DNA of 64,000 nt from Odobenus rosmarus divergens. Its lineage: Eukaryota; Chordata; Mammalia; Carnivora; Odobenidae. A model generated the notes under the pieces. That model saw only the letters and a program-made list of their open reading frames with translations, made no database searches and was not told the DNA's origin. The stretch lies in assembly GCF_000321225.1 (NCBI RefSeq), contig NW_004450382.1:105981-169980 (forward strand). The letters run 5' to 3'. Below are positions 1 to 10,573 of the stretch, piece by piece (the first letter of the stretch is position 1; each line of letters begins with the position of its first letter). Made by a program: the position numbers and the translations under genes.

Positions 1-197
1 CCAAAATATAAGGACACAAATACAGTTAAATGGAGAGAGGTGGTGGTATCTTGTAGAAATTCTCTCCAGATTGCTTAGTGAAAAGACTAAGACTTTATCT
101 TAGTGAAAGGTCATCAGCTGAGAGTGAAGAGGGAAGAATAGGTGTTGGATAATTGAGTGGAAAAGAAAGAGAAAGTGTGAAATGATTTTCTAGGACA

Positions 198-517
198 GAG
201 TCAGCAAACCATGGCCTGTGGGCCAAATCCAATCCATTATCTGTTTTTAGGAGGCCCATGAGTTAAAAATGTGTTCTACATCCTTAAATGGTTGGAGGGG
301 GGAGGGACGGAACTAAAGAAGAATAATATTTCATGGCCTATGAAAAGTGTTTGAAATTCAAATTTCAGTGTCTGTAAATAAAGTTTTATTGGAACACGGC
401 CATGCTTATTATTTACACATTATCTGTGGCTGCTTTAGGTCCACACCAGAGTTAAGTAGTTGCCACAGAGACTGTAGGGCCAGCAGAACCTAAAATATTA
501 ACTGTCTATCCCTTTAC
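198..517. mobile_element. hAT-type non-autonomous DNA transposon relic (MER class)
   Basis: It begins with a diverged GTCAGCAAACCATGGCCTGT end and contains the typical core with AAATAAAGTTTTATTGGAACAC and the complement of a CTGTAAAGGG end. Its right end was interrupted by the SINE at 533-736. A second diverged copy of the same element is split at 40470-41165. I recognise the family by pattern but am not sure of its exact Repbase name. Confidence 0.6.
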
Positions 518-532
518 AGAAAGTGTCGACAT

Positions 533-736
533 AGGGCGCCTGGGTGGCTCAGTTGGTTAAGCGACTGCCTTCGGCTCAGGTCATGATCCTGGAGTCCCGG
601 GATCGAGTCCCGCATCGGGCTCCCTGCTCAGCAGGGAGTCTGCTTCTCCCTCTGACCCTCTGCCCTCTCTCATGCTCTCTTATCTCTCATTCTTTCTCTC
701 TCAAATAAATAAATAAAATCTTTAAAAAAAAAAAAA
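533..736 (+). mobile_element. CAN SINE (tRNA-Lys derived)
   Basis: A full-length copy with a GGGCGCCTGGGTGGCTCAG head and an AAATAAATAAAATC plus poly(A) tail. It is flanked by a perfect 15-bp TSD (AGAAAGTGTCGACAT at 518-532 and 737-751). Confidence 0.95.
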
Positions 737-1033
737 AGAAAGTGTCGACATGTGGTCTCGGAAAATGGAAGAGAGAATGGCTGTGTGGTACAGGCACAGA
801 GAGAGGGCTGAGATTTGGGTTTAACTGGAGTTATGGTTCAGCCAAGTGATCTGATGAAGTAAGCAGGGACCAGAAAGTTAAAGTGAAGTGCAAAAGAATG
901 ATGATAATTACTGACCATGGAATGCAAGCTGGATAAAGAGGGAAGTGAAAACATAAGGAAGGTTAGAGGCTGTAAGAATTGTGAGTCCTGGTGGAGTTAA
1001 AGGATTTTTGAAGTTGGGAGATAGGAAATATAT

Positions 1034-1132
1034 GGGGTGCCTGGGTAGCTCAGTTGTTAAGTGTCTGACTCTTGATCTCAAGGTCATGATCTCAGGGTTG
1101 TGAATTCAAGCCCCTATCATTAACTAATTAAT
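1034..1132 (+). mobile_element. CAN SINE, 3'-shortened copy
   Basis: It has the SINE head GGGGTGCCTGGGTAGCTCAG and the tRNA-like body, but passes into an AT-rich tail about 100 bp in. The flanks AGGAAATA (1023-1030) and AGGAAATA (about 1134) look like a short TSD. Confidence 0.8.
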
Positions 1133-1507
1133 TAGGAAATAGTAATAGACCAAGCGTGGCTGTTTGAAATTGAGATTTGGAGGGGATATAGTTACCAATA
1201 ATGACAAGGTTTAAGATTGGCCCACAAGAAGGAGGGAGTGACACAGAGACTTTAGTTTCTGGTCTTCAATAAAGCCCAGCATCTAACCATATTGAAAGTG
1301 GACTCTGGAGGTGACAGGAGGTCCTTCTCTGCTCTGGCATTTTTACCACCTCACTCTGGTGGTCTCAAACTGCTACACACGCCTCATCAACGTGAAAATT
1401 TGCTTCCTGGCCTTACAATACTGGACAACATACCAAACAACATAGATTTGCCTTGTAGAAATCAATTTGGCTGTGAGCTTCTTATGTAGTACAGAACTAG
1501 ACATGTT

Positions 1508-1566
1508 AGAATTTATTGTAGGGGTTAAAAAAATAAATAAATAAAAAAAGAATTTATTGTAGGGGT
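1508..1566 (+). mobile_element. Tail-only retroposon insertion between 18-bp direct repeats
   Basis: The 18-bp sequence AGAATTTATTGTAGGGGT occurs at 1508-1525 and again, perfectly, at 1549-1566. Between them is only an A-rich AAATAAATAAATAAAA-type tract, which resembles a CAN SINE tail. This is the footprint expected when reverse transcription stops inside the tail. Confidence 0.75.
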
Positions 1567-2050
1567 ACACGATTCAGAGATGGGAAATGTAGAAAGGTAA
1601 TATATGATCCCTTGCTACTCATGCATGAATTTGCACTTTGGCATAGTACTTCCAAATACAGTAAAGCAAATGAATAGAAATATACAGAAACTAGAGGTTT
1701 CTTCTGAACTAATAACCTTAATCCTGAAATTTAGGAGAATATTTGAAAACCTTATTTGGTTCCACCTCTGTGTCAGTAGATGCTTTCATTGGAATGCAGC
1801 CAGTGCTTGGATGGAGTGCTAGGATGCTCATGCAGGGGATGTTCCCTGGCCCAGAAAGAGGAAGAAGAGAGATCCTAGAGATGACACCTGGGCTGAATCT
1901 CAAAAGATGAGCAGGAGTTTAGCCAGATAAAGAAAAGGGGGAGGGGAAGAGGAATGTTCCAAATAGAGGGAATAGCATAAGTACATGTTAGCACACATAA
2001 AATGACTTGAGGTATTACAAACAGTTTGGTATCATTAATATATTAAAAAG

Positions 2051-2096
2051 AAGGTTTGGTGGGTTGTAAAAAAAAAAAAAAGGTTTGGTGGGTTGT
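2051..2096 (+). mobile_element. Poly(A)-only insertion between 17-bp direct repeats
   Basis: AAGGTTTGGTGGGTTGT occurs at 2051-2067 and again, perfectly, at 2080-2096. Only a run of A separates the copies. It reads as a retroposon tail with TSDs and no body. Confidence 0.75.
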
Positions 2097-2637
2097 GTTT
2101 AGAGGTTTGACTTTATCGTGAGGACATGAAAGTGTCATGAAAGGGTTTTGAACAGGGAGTAACACGTAAAGAGTTAGACTTCAATGCTATTAATCTTAAT
2201 TATTTGCTTCCTAAATATTTTTTAGTTCTATCCCAATCAGTGTGATCATTTAAAAGACAGTTGCAGTAGTGTGAGCAAGAGATAGTTAAGACTTCAGAGT
2301 AGAATAGTAAGGATAGTGGAGAGAGAATGACCCCAGAAAGATATAGGGAGTAAAAGGGGCAGGATTTGGTAAGGTGATAGTATCTATGAAGATTGAAAGA
2401 AAGGGAGGAATCAGGTTTGTTAGTATACCTCCTTACTGAGCAACATAGGAATTAATATGTTTATCTTCTCAGGTCCTCGAAAAGTAGGAGACTACTGCTT
2501 CATGTTGAGAACTAAGGCAGTGGGGAGAGGGTTTTCCATAACCCTCCATGAGAGACAAATACACATGTCTCTTTACCCACCATACTAGTGGTCTTTAAAC
2601 TAGTGGTCAGAAACCTTTATCAAAACAAAATCTTATT

Positions 2638-2806
2638 TTTTTTTAAGATTTATTTATTTATTTGAGAGAGAGAACAAGAGAGCCGGGGGGCGAGGGGGAG
2701 CTGCAGAGGGAGAGGGAAAGAGTCTACTGATGCGGGTCTCGAGATCATGACCTGAGCCAAAATCAACAGTCAGACATTTAACCAACTGAGCCACCCAGGC
2801 GCCCCC
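2638..2806 (-). mobile_element. CAN SINE
   Basis: A reverse-complement SINE: poly(T)/AAGATTTATTTATTTATTTG tail on the left and GAGCCACCCAGGCGCC head complement on the right. The flanks CAAAATCTTATT and CAAGATCTTATT look like a 12-bp TSD with one mismatch. Confidence 0.9.
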
Positions 2807-3194
2807 AGACAAGATCTTATTATGTGAAACCGATGATAAAACAGCTAAAACAGAGGTGAAGGGACCTGAGGCACCTCCACCGAGCCTCTAGAATTCTGCA
2901 GTTTGAACAGCACTGTTCTAGAATGAATACAGCCGAAACTACCCCTACCTCCACTATCCAGAGCCTCAAATTAAAGTCAGTTATCAGAGGTCCCTCTAGT
3001 TCATGGGCCCAGAAAGTAGTGGTATCTGCCTCCAATAATGGCAGTGTGCTTGCTTTAGAAACAAGTTTACTCTTGATGCATGTTTGAGTATAGGAAAGGT
3101 AAAATTGATGAATTAGGGTTATCAACCTTGATCAGTCTTAATTATCTTGCCCCACCAGAAACAGTATCAGGATGAAGTAGAGGGAGTACCAGTC

Positions 3195-3335
3195 TTGGAG
3201 TCCAGAGGTTTGCCACTTGCTAGCCATAAGACCTTGGGCCCATTCCTGAACCTCATCTCCTTTGGTTTCCTGGCCTAGTAAATGAAGACTGGGTGATCTC
3301 TGAGCCCCCTTCTAGCTCTGAAATTCTATTATATA
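3195..3335 (+). repeat. MIR-type SINE relic
   Basis: It shows the MIR core: a GCCACTTGCTAG...ACCTTGGGC...CTCATCTCC series and a following GTAAATGAAGACTGGGTGATC. The copy is diverged. Confidence 0.65.
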
Positions 3336-3825
3336 TGTATATATATATCTAATTTGAAATAGCCAGCGTTTTGGAAAAAGGCTTTTGATTGAAAATCCAG
3401 TCTCAGAGATTAGTCCCTGCCTATGAGAAATGACCTGAAAGCCCCCTGGGAGGGAGTGGAGGTAAAGGAGCCTCTGGTATTTATAAATCCGTTTTCATCA
3501 TTCTGTAGCTAGACATAGCACACTTTTGATAGTTTTAGTGGGAATTTTCCAGTATTTTGGGGGGTTGGGGTTTGGCCATATGAACACAGTGATAATGAAT
3601 AAGTGCCTCTGGCCAGCTAGGACGAGTGAAACGTATAGGAAGCAAAAGTACTAGTAGTTTGAGGACATTGCTTTATAAGGTTTTGAGGGTAGAGTATATA
3701 GCTGTGTCCTGACCCCACCTCTGTTACACAGCATGCACCGTGTCTCTGCCACTGAGCTTTAGAGAGAAGGTGGACCCTCTGCTTCTCTGGAGCTTTGCTG
3801 GCAGAGTAGTTAGAGGTAGCTGCAT

Positions 3826-4320
3826 AGCAGATTACTGCTAAACTTAGTGGCTTAAAACACACACGCAGACACACACACACACACAGACACACACACACAC
3901 ACACACACCCTTTATTACCTCCCAGTTTCTGTGGGTCAGGAGTTCAGGAGCAGCATAGCTGGTTGGCTCTAGCATAGAGTCTGTCATGAAGTTGCTGCCA
4001 AGATGTTGGCTCAGGCCATAGTCACCTGAAGAAGGTTGATTGGGCTCAAGGATCCACTTCCAAGCCCGCTCACATGGCTGTCGGCAAGAAGCCTCATTTC
4101 CTTGCCCCATCAGCTTCTTCATCGGGCTACTTGTCCTCATGACTTTGGCAGCTGACTTTCCCCAGAGTGAGTAATTCAAGAGAGATAGCAAGACATAAGC
4201 TGCCGTGTCTAATGTGACTTTGTAGCAGAGGTCATTCTCGCATCGTTTCACCATGGTCCATTTGAAAGAACGAAGTCAGTAAGTACAGCCTACACTCAAG
4301 GAAAGGGAAACTAGGCTCCG
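3826..4320 (-). repeat. MaLR-like (MLT1-class) LTR relic
   Basis: It contains AACTTAGTGGCTTAAAACA, CAGTTTCTGTGGGTCAGGAG and CCACTTCCAAGC blocks, which I know from ERVL-MaLR LTRs in reverse orientation. The CA microsatellite at 3857-3908 expanded inside it. The LTR is non-coding; I see no internal retroviral genes. Confidence 0.5.
3857..3908. repeat. (CA)n microsatellite
   Basis: About 52 bp of CA dinucleotides with two CAGA interruptions. It explains the cysteine/valine-rich open frames on the minus strand here, which are not genes. Confidence 0.97.
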
Positions 4321-4897
4321 TCAAAGAGAGAAGGGTCATGGAGTTTGTGGACAAATTATAGAACTACACAGCTGGCTTCAGCACTACTTTTCTGACTGAG
4401 GTGGTATCAGAAACAGGTTTTACTCAAGAGTATGTCTGGTTAGTTAAGAACTCGAGTGACTCGCAAACTGGTTCTAGAAGCTGAGTAACTATTGCTCTTC
4501 CCCACCCCCCTTGAAGATATACTTAATAGTTACTAAGGAACTGAATGAAGAGGGACATTTCAAACATATGTGTTACTTTATTCAGCAAACATTGGCTAGA
4601 TATGACCATGTGCAGGGATGTAAAGCAAGCATGTACTTTGAGGAAGTCATACAAGGGAAGATGGACAAAAAAGCAAAAGAGAAAAGGACAGATACAATAG
4701 AGTATGACACGTACTGTGGTAGAGGTCAGCATGGGGTAATTTGGGTGCATAGACAAGGGGAACCTTACCAAGACTTGGATGTCAGGGCGTCAGAGAAGCT
4801 TTCTGAAAACAGTGACTCCTGGTAAGGTCCCTCCACTTGCCACAGAGCGTTATGGCCCTGTGCAGGGAATGACCTCACTATTCTTTTTACCTTTCAG

Positions 4898-5092
4898 AAT
4901 GTTGCTGAGGCACAGTGCATTGCCAACCAAGTTCAGCTCTTCTATGCCACTGACCGGAAGGAGACCTACGGGTTAGTGGAGACCTTTAACTTCAGACCAA
5001 ATGAGTTCAAATATATGTCTGTCATCGCTGAATTGGAGCAAAGTGGACTTGGAGCAGAACTGAAGTGTGCCCAGAACCAGGATAAGACTTAG
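4898..5092 (+). CDS. ATPAF1: ATP synthase mitochondrial F1 complex assembly factor 1, last coding exon
   Basis: ATPAF1 (ATP11 family) is a mitochondrial matrix chaperone that binds free F1 beta subunit during F1-ATPase assembly. Only the C-terminal 64 residues are here. The exon follows a clean acceptor (CTTTCAG at 4891-4897) in phase 0, reads NVAEAQCIANQVQLFY at its start, continues through ETFNFRPNEFKYMSVIAEL and ends in QNQDKT with TAG at 5090-5092. This matches what I know of the mammalian ATPAF1 C-terminus, with no frameshift or early stop. Upstream exons lie beyond the left edge. MOB3C downstream on the same strand is the expected neighbour. Confidence 0.93.
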   Translation, partial: NVAEAQCIANQVQLFYATDRKETYGLVETFNFRPNEFKYMSVIAELEQSGLGAELKCAQNQDKT

Positions 5093-5975
5093 AGCTGTGA
5101 GGGTTGGCTTACAGAGTCTGCTTAGCCCAGGGTAGTTTTCTGCAGCCCACCTGCCCCTTGAACTTTTGGGAGCTTAGGAGCTATAAGGAGCAGTCTCTAA
5201 TGGGTTGTCCTGCGTGCTTATTGCAAGAAGTAATCGTGGAGGTGAGCCCTATTACTTGATATTCAGGAACAGAGGTACCCAAACATTCTGATAATTATCT
5301 CCTAGCATACTTAAGCTTTCCTTTTAAAGTGTTTGAGGTCATAACCAGAGAGAGCTAAGGATCCACAGGATGGCGACTTGACTTTACACAGTATAATTGT
5401 GCTATGTATCTCCTTTTGACCACACAGCTCCCGGATGATTAGTTCTTCATATTTATAAACTTGTGACAGGATAGTAAGCTTGAAGACCTGCTGTAGTTAG
5501 ATGTGGGCTTTGCATACTCTTCCTATGTGCCCCTTGGCTGGCCAAAGGTATAACGCAAATATCCTGTTTAGACTCTAGAACGACCAGATATTGCCATCAG
5601 GATTCAGACTTCATCTAGATGTCCCCAGAGTGCCTCTAGTGTAGCTGGTTTGGAGCGTCAGTAGATTTCGGGTCTAGTGAAACGCACAAGTACGGTCCCG
5701 GCGTACTTTTAAACCACAGTTTGTTACACCTGCTCCTCTAACTCTGCCTGTTAGAAGCTGTGTATTTGGAGAGGGTGGATCAGTGCAGTGTAAGTAAATC
5801 CACACTTTCGTAAGGAGAGGATCCATCCTGATTTGCATGTTTTGTCTTGTTTCGTTTTTTTAAAACAACTCTAAGCCATGCCAGTACTGTATGAAAAAGT
5901 AGGTGGAAGCAAATGTTCCCAAACTGGGTATGGGGGAAATGTAGCAATAAAATAAAGTCTGGCTTACAGTCTTTT
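5093..5975 (+). other. ATPAF1: ATPAF1 3' UTR (probable extent)
   Basis: The stretch runs from the stop codon to just past two overlapping AATAAA hexamers. It is largely repeat-free, as usual for a 3' UTR. A longer isoform ending further downstream is possible; the end is inferred. Confidence 0.6.
5946..5956 (+). terminator. ATPAF1: Two overlapping AATAAA poly(A) signals
   Basis: AATAAA occurs at 5946-5951 and again at 5951-5956, about 855 bp after the ATPAF1 stop codon. A T-rich GTCTTTTTACACTG element follows 15-25 bp later. Cleavage near 5970-5980 is expected. Confidence 0.6.
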
Positions 5976-6999
5976 TACACTGAGCAGTGAAATCTAACCT
6001 ATGTGCTGTCCTTGGTGTCAGTGCAAATCTCATCTTTGGACTCAGCATTTGCTTGAAATGCCACAAATAAGAAAGGCGTTCCCCGGCACTGGAAGCTCCC
6101 ATTTGGTTTGTAGTGTCACTGCTGTGGCTCCAAGCTCAGTGCTAGAAGAGGGCAGTGGTTACACACCAGCCTCCTGAATCTGAGGTCCCAGGGCCCCCAG
6201 TAGTGTTGTGGACCCCCTTTACGATGCCTTGCCTTTTCTTGATCTGGTGTGCTCCACTTTGCTACTCCTGCCTGAGGCCTGCTTGTGTGACCCTGAGTCG
6301 GTAAGTGGGAAGGTAACCGGTAGTTGCAGCTGGTGTGTTTGTGTATTTTCTTTATTGCGGAACTTTGTTTATAGGTTGGACCTGTCCCCAAGCTCTTTAG
6401 ATGGGATTGGACTTCGTGTTATTTTCTGGGCTGTGTCTGTTTTGTCGTCCTTCGGAGTCTGTGTGTAGAAAGAGATAGTGTTTCTTAAACCTGGAATCGC
6501 TGCTAGCCTTTCACAGTTTCTCTAAAGGTTGAGCTGTTTCCTGATGCAAATTCTGGACCTGCCTCTGGTTCTGACAGTTCCTTTTTTGAGAAACTTGAGT
6601 CTGGATGTTTTGAGTCCCAGGAATCTTTGGCATCAGGTGGAGTTGCCTCCGTGGGTATCCGGTTATGTTTGCTTTTCCCTTCAGATGGACCCAGTTCTTG
6701 GTCATTGTACATTTTCATAACGCCTCCACCAGAGGGTGAAAAGATGATGGGAGAAGAAATAAGAATTGGCTGCGCGTTCCTCCCAGCCTTGCCCTAAATC
6801 CCCATTTGCCAGAAAGGGATGTATACATGGACAGTTACATTGGACATGATCAAAATGCCATCTGGCTATTCTTTATCTTTACCTGGTATGATCTGTCAAG
6901 GAACCAAAAGAAAATGTTAACAGTCAGTAAATTTGTACCCAGGTGCAACATGGTGTTACAGAAAGTGGACAAGCTTTAGAGTTAAATGAATCTGGGTTC

Positions 7000-7180
7000 A
7001 GATGTTAGTGTTGGGATTCATTAGCTCTATGTTGTTGAACAAATTACTTAAACCCTCTGATTCTATTTCTCTGTCTGTAAATATGGATGATAATAATAAT
7101 AATATCTACCTCATAGGATTATTGTAAGAATTAAATAGGCTTATACATAGACTACAGTAGAGCTTAATAAATGTCAACAC
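7000..7180 (+). repeat. MIR relic
   Basis: It has the MIR pattern: AATTACTTAAACCCTCTGA, a CTGTCTGTAAATATGGATGATAATA block, ACCTCATAGGATTATTGTAAG and a GCTTAATAAATGTC end. It includes a short (AAT)n run. Confidence 0.75.
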
Positions 7181-7285
7181 CCTTCCTCTTTTCTAATTCC
7201 CCTCTTCTCTTTAAAGACCAACACAAATTAACCATTTCAGACATGCAGATCATTCTTCGTTGCAGTGTAAAAAGCAAACCTTATC

Positions 7286-7465
7286 TCAGAAGTTCTCAAA
7301 CCTTAAGTTGCAATAGAATTGCCTAGAGCACTTTAAAATGCAGGTTCTCAGGTACCCCAACCTGCTGGATCATAATCTTTGCAGGAAGTGCTGGGAGTCT
7401 GCATTTAATATGTGCTTCAAATGATTTGGATGTAGGTCATTAACCAGTTACACTTTGAGAACCAT
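7286..7465. repeat. MER5-type hAT relic
   Basis: Its ends resemble a MER5 element: CAGAAGTTCTCAAACC on the left and TTTGAGAACCATTG, near its reverse complement, on the right. Confidence 0.6.
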
Positions 7466-7599
7466 TGCCTTACTGTTCTTCACAAAAAAACACCCATTAG
7501 CAAGATCTTTCCTTCCTGTGGACATTAAACTTAGGATTGGTTCCTTTGCTCTTGCCCCCCATAGTGGTTTCCCTTTGCATTCTGTACAGTATAAGTATG

Positions 7600-7730
7600 T
7601 ATGTATGTATCTTTTTTCCCCACTAGACTGTGAGCTCCTTGAGGGCCAGGGTTTATCTCCATTCTCAGTGCCAAGGACATTGCCTGGAACATAGAAGATA
7701 CTCAGTTGTTTGTTGAATAAATAAGTGACA
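7600..7730 (+). repeat. L2 LINE 3' end
   Basis: It shows the L2 tail pattern: CTAGACTGTGAGCTCCTTGA, GGGCCAGGGTTTATCTC, TGCCTGGAACATAGAAG and TTGTTGAATAAATAAG. Confidence 0.75.
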
Positions 7731-8239
7731 TGGATTTTAGCCAAAACATTATCTTGTTATGTATATGTACCTATAATTAAATACTCTGAATTTAAGAGAC
7801 TCCCTCAACACGTATAGATTGGAACTTAGTAGTAATATTTGCAAGCCAAGATGCCAAGCTTATACACCATCTCTGTATCTCACCAATCCTCTGGCATGAC
7901 CTTGGCAGGCTGTGGGCTCCGGGCAATTCAGCAGTCCCTCACAGAGCACTTACTCCAACAACCGCCATGTTAGGTGTGCCGACACAGGAAGTTGAGGATG
8001 ATCCCTGATCTCCAGGTGTGTTCTGGCCACTGCCCATGTCTCTCTTCCCTCGGGCCTCACATCTAGCACCTCGTCACAGTTTGCTTTGTCCTATTCTCAG
8101 GTTGTTTATGCTGCTACTTCTTTCCTCAAACAGTTTGGAAGCAGGAACTACGTGTTCTGGGTTTTTTTGCAGTCTCCACAATACCGATGTCTTGTTCAGT
8201 CTTGGAGAAGAGGTATAAACGCCCACCCCCGGTCATTTG

Positions 8240-8440
8240 ATTTAGCATTGATTCAGCAGTCATTAATATTTATTGAGTACCTATTCTGTGCCAAGCATAG
8301 TTATAGGAAACTGGGGAATACAGCAACAAATAGGACAAATAAGGCCCCTGTTTTCATGGAGTTTATATCCTTGTGGAGAAGACAAATGAATAAACCAATA
8401 AGATTATTTCAAATACTGGTAGTGCTATGAAAATTAAAAA
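8240..8440 (-). repeat. L2 LINE fragment
   Basis: A reverse-complement L2 end: ATTTATTGAGTACCTATTC, GTGCCAAGCATAGTTATAGG, ATACAGCAACAAATAGGAC and TCATGGAGTTTATATCC. It ends in an A-rich run near 8438. Confidence 0.65.
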
Positions 8441-9849
8441 AAAAAAAATAGTGTGCTAGAATGTGGAGTGGAAGCAATAACCTAGTGGTCAGGAGAGCCA
8501 TCTCTGCAGAGGCGAGAGGCAATACATGAGTTGCGGGAAAGTAGCAGGTTGAGAGAACGGCAAGTGCTGAGGCCTTTGCAGCAGGGCCCGGCTAAGCATG
8601 AGTGTTTCTGGGCAGATTTCAGGGTTCATTCCTTGCCCTTGAGGCGCTCACAGTTGAGCAAGCAAGACACTGACATGAATAATTAAAATACAAGGTAAAT
8701 GGCCTAGTGCTATCCCAGAAGAGGGGCAAGGAGGGCTCAAGAGCGCTACTGGGTACCGTGGGGATGCACATCTTCCCCGACCGTGGCCCCCACCACGAAG
8801 TGCTTATGGTTTTAAAAGAGAATAACAGCAGACGATATCACAGTCTCAAAAAATATGTGCTCCGTGCAGAGAGGTCTGGTGAGCTCAGAGCTGGCCTCCC
8901 AATTTATACACATTAATGGTAACCACTAGCATGGATTACTGGAAGCTCACTACGTGCCAGGCGCTGAGCAAGCCCTTTGTATGTATCCGCTCTGCCCTTC
9001 CCACAAGCCCGTGAGGTCAGCAGGAACCTGCTGGTTGGTGAGACGCGTGGCTGCTCTCTGTGGACCAACCCTGTCTTTCCCTACTTCCAGCTCAGAGGAG
9101 ACGGCAACCTCCCAGTTACCCCTAACCCTAACTCCAGCAGCCAGCCCAGGCCCTGAGAAGTCATGGGTGGCTCTGGAATCAGCCCTTGCTCTGAGACACA
9201 GGTATGCCACTTTTCCTGCTGTCAGCTAAAGAACAAAATGCATGTGTTAGACATTTCTAATTTCTCCAAACCCTATTTCAAAAGGCATTGTGTCCCAACT
9301 AAGGAGAACTTGTTTTGTGCTGCCCAGAGCACTTTGGTCTTGGCAGTTCTCCTAATGTGGCAGGTTGGTGGCAGCATTTCTATCCCTGTTCTGCTGAAGG
9401 AGAGACTTAGTACACGAAAAGGGAAGAGATGACTGAAAGGTCACTGCCTGCATCAGGAGCCAAGCCAGGAATAGAAGGCAACTGTCCACGCTCCAGACTT
9501 AATGGTGTCATTTGTAACATCCAGTGAGCAGACTCATCTCTCATTTTCATAGGACCACCTCTGAGCTCTGAGGACCTCAGGAGCTGAAAGGGCTGCAAGA
9601 AAAATCAGTTCAAACCATTAGGAATCTTCCCAGGCTCCCCTGAGCTTTCAGAACCAAGTCCCTTTCAATTAGCTCACAGGACACAGGAACTTCAGCATCT
9701 GGTCAGCTTCTCCAGGCCCCTCTCGGGCTAGGCCCCCACCTACTCCCTTAGCTCCACTCATTCTGGATGAGCAGCAGTTCCCAGAATAACCTGTGAGCTT
9801 CTCACCTCTGTGCTGGTCTTTTGGGATATGTCTGCCTGCCTCAAATGCC

Positions 9850-10130
9850 ATTCTCCCTTCATCAGGTTAATTCTTACATGCCTTTCAAAGCTCCACGGAA
9901 GCATCCAGAGCCTTGCCTGACATCTGCCCCCCTCCCTGATGCCCATCATGTGCTCCTCTGTGCTTCCCCAGCATTTTGTGCCCCACCTGTACAAGACTGT
10001 CGCTCCCTTAGACTGGATACTTTTTGGAGACAGGGATCATATCTTACTGGACGTTATCTTCCCAGGGTCCAGCATGAAGCCTACACAGAGAGATAAGATA
10101 CCCAGCGAATGTGGAATAAATTCCTCTTCG
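9850..10130 (+). repeat. L2 LINE fragment
   Basis: A diverged plus-strand L2 3' region with GACTGGATACTTTTTGGAG, a GACAGGGATCATATCTTAC block and GAATAAATTCC near the end. Confidence 0.5.
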
Positions 10131-10374
10131 ATGACTGCTCAGCTCAGACCACCTGTGTCTATAAACATCCCTTGCAATGAGATCCAGCCCTGGCAAAACA
10201 TATTGTGATTATGTCCCAGCCCAGGCAGTGGGCATTTTACTTGCTCTTATTATGGAGGCTGCATGTGGAAAACAAAACCATGGGGCCATCATTGGAGGCA
10301 GCCAGGTTCAGGGTATATAAGCAGGAAAAACTGAGAGACAGCGTCCAAACTTTTGGAGCAAGATCATTATTTTA

Positions 10375-10573
10375 TTTATTTATTTATTTATTTAAAGATT
10401 TTATTTATTTGACAGAGAGAGAGCACAAGTAGGCAGAGTGGCAGGCAGAGGGAGAGGGAGAAGCAGGCTCTCCGCTGAGCAGGGAGCTGGACGTGGGGCT
10501 CGATCTCAGGACCCTGGGATCATGACCTGAGCTGAAGGCAGCCGCTCAACCGACTGAGCCACACAGGCGCCCC
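10375..10573 (-). mobile_element. CAN SINE
   Basis: A full-length reverse copy with an expanded TTTATTTATTTA tail. The TSD AAGATCATTATTTTA (10360-10374) and AAGATCGTTATTTTA (10574-10588) has one mismatch. Confidence 0.95.

Larger units (their letters stand above)
1..4897 (+). other. ATPAF1: ATPAF1 last intron (3' part)
   Basis: This sequence lies before the only recognisable ATPAF1 exon and ends in a normal acceptor (TTTTTACCTTTCAG, AG at 4896-4897). I see no other ATPAF1 coding exon in it. It holds a hAT-type relic, three CAN SINEs, two tail-only insertions, a MIR, a CA microsatellite and a MaLR-like LTR. The open frames here are short and look like chance. Confidence 0.7.

Noticed and set aside
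3617..4254. Cys/Val-rich minus-strand open frames
   Set aside because: They are translations of the (CA)n microsatellite and the surrounding LTR relic.
4511..4825. 104-codon open frame just before the ATPAF1 exon
   Set aside because: I considered it as a penultimate ATPAF1 exon, but it has no fitting splice sites and resembles a diverged L2/MIR-like stretch.
9119..9131. CCCTAACCCTAACT, telomere-like repeat
   Set aside because: Only two units and no surrounding telomeric sequence; too short to indicate an interstitial telomere.
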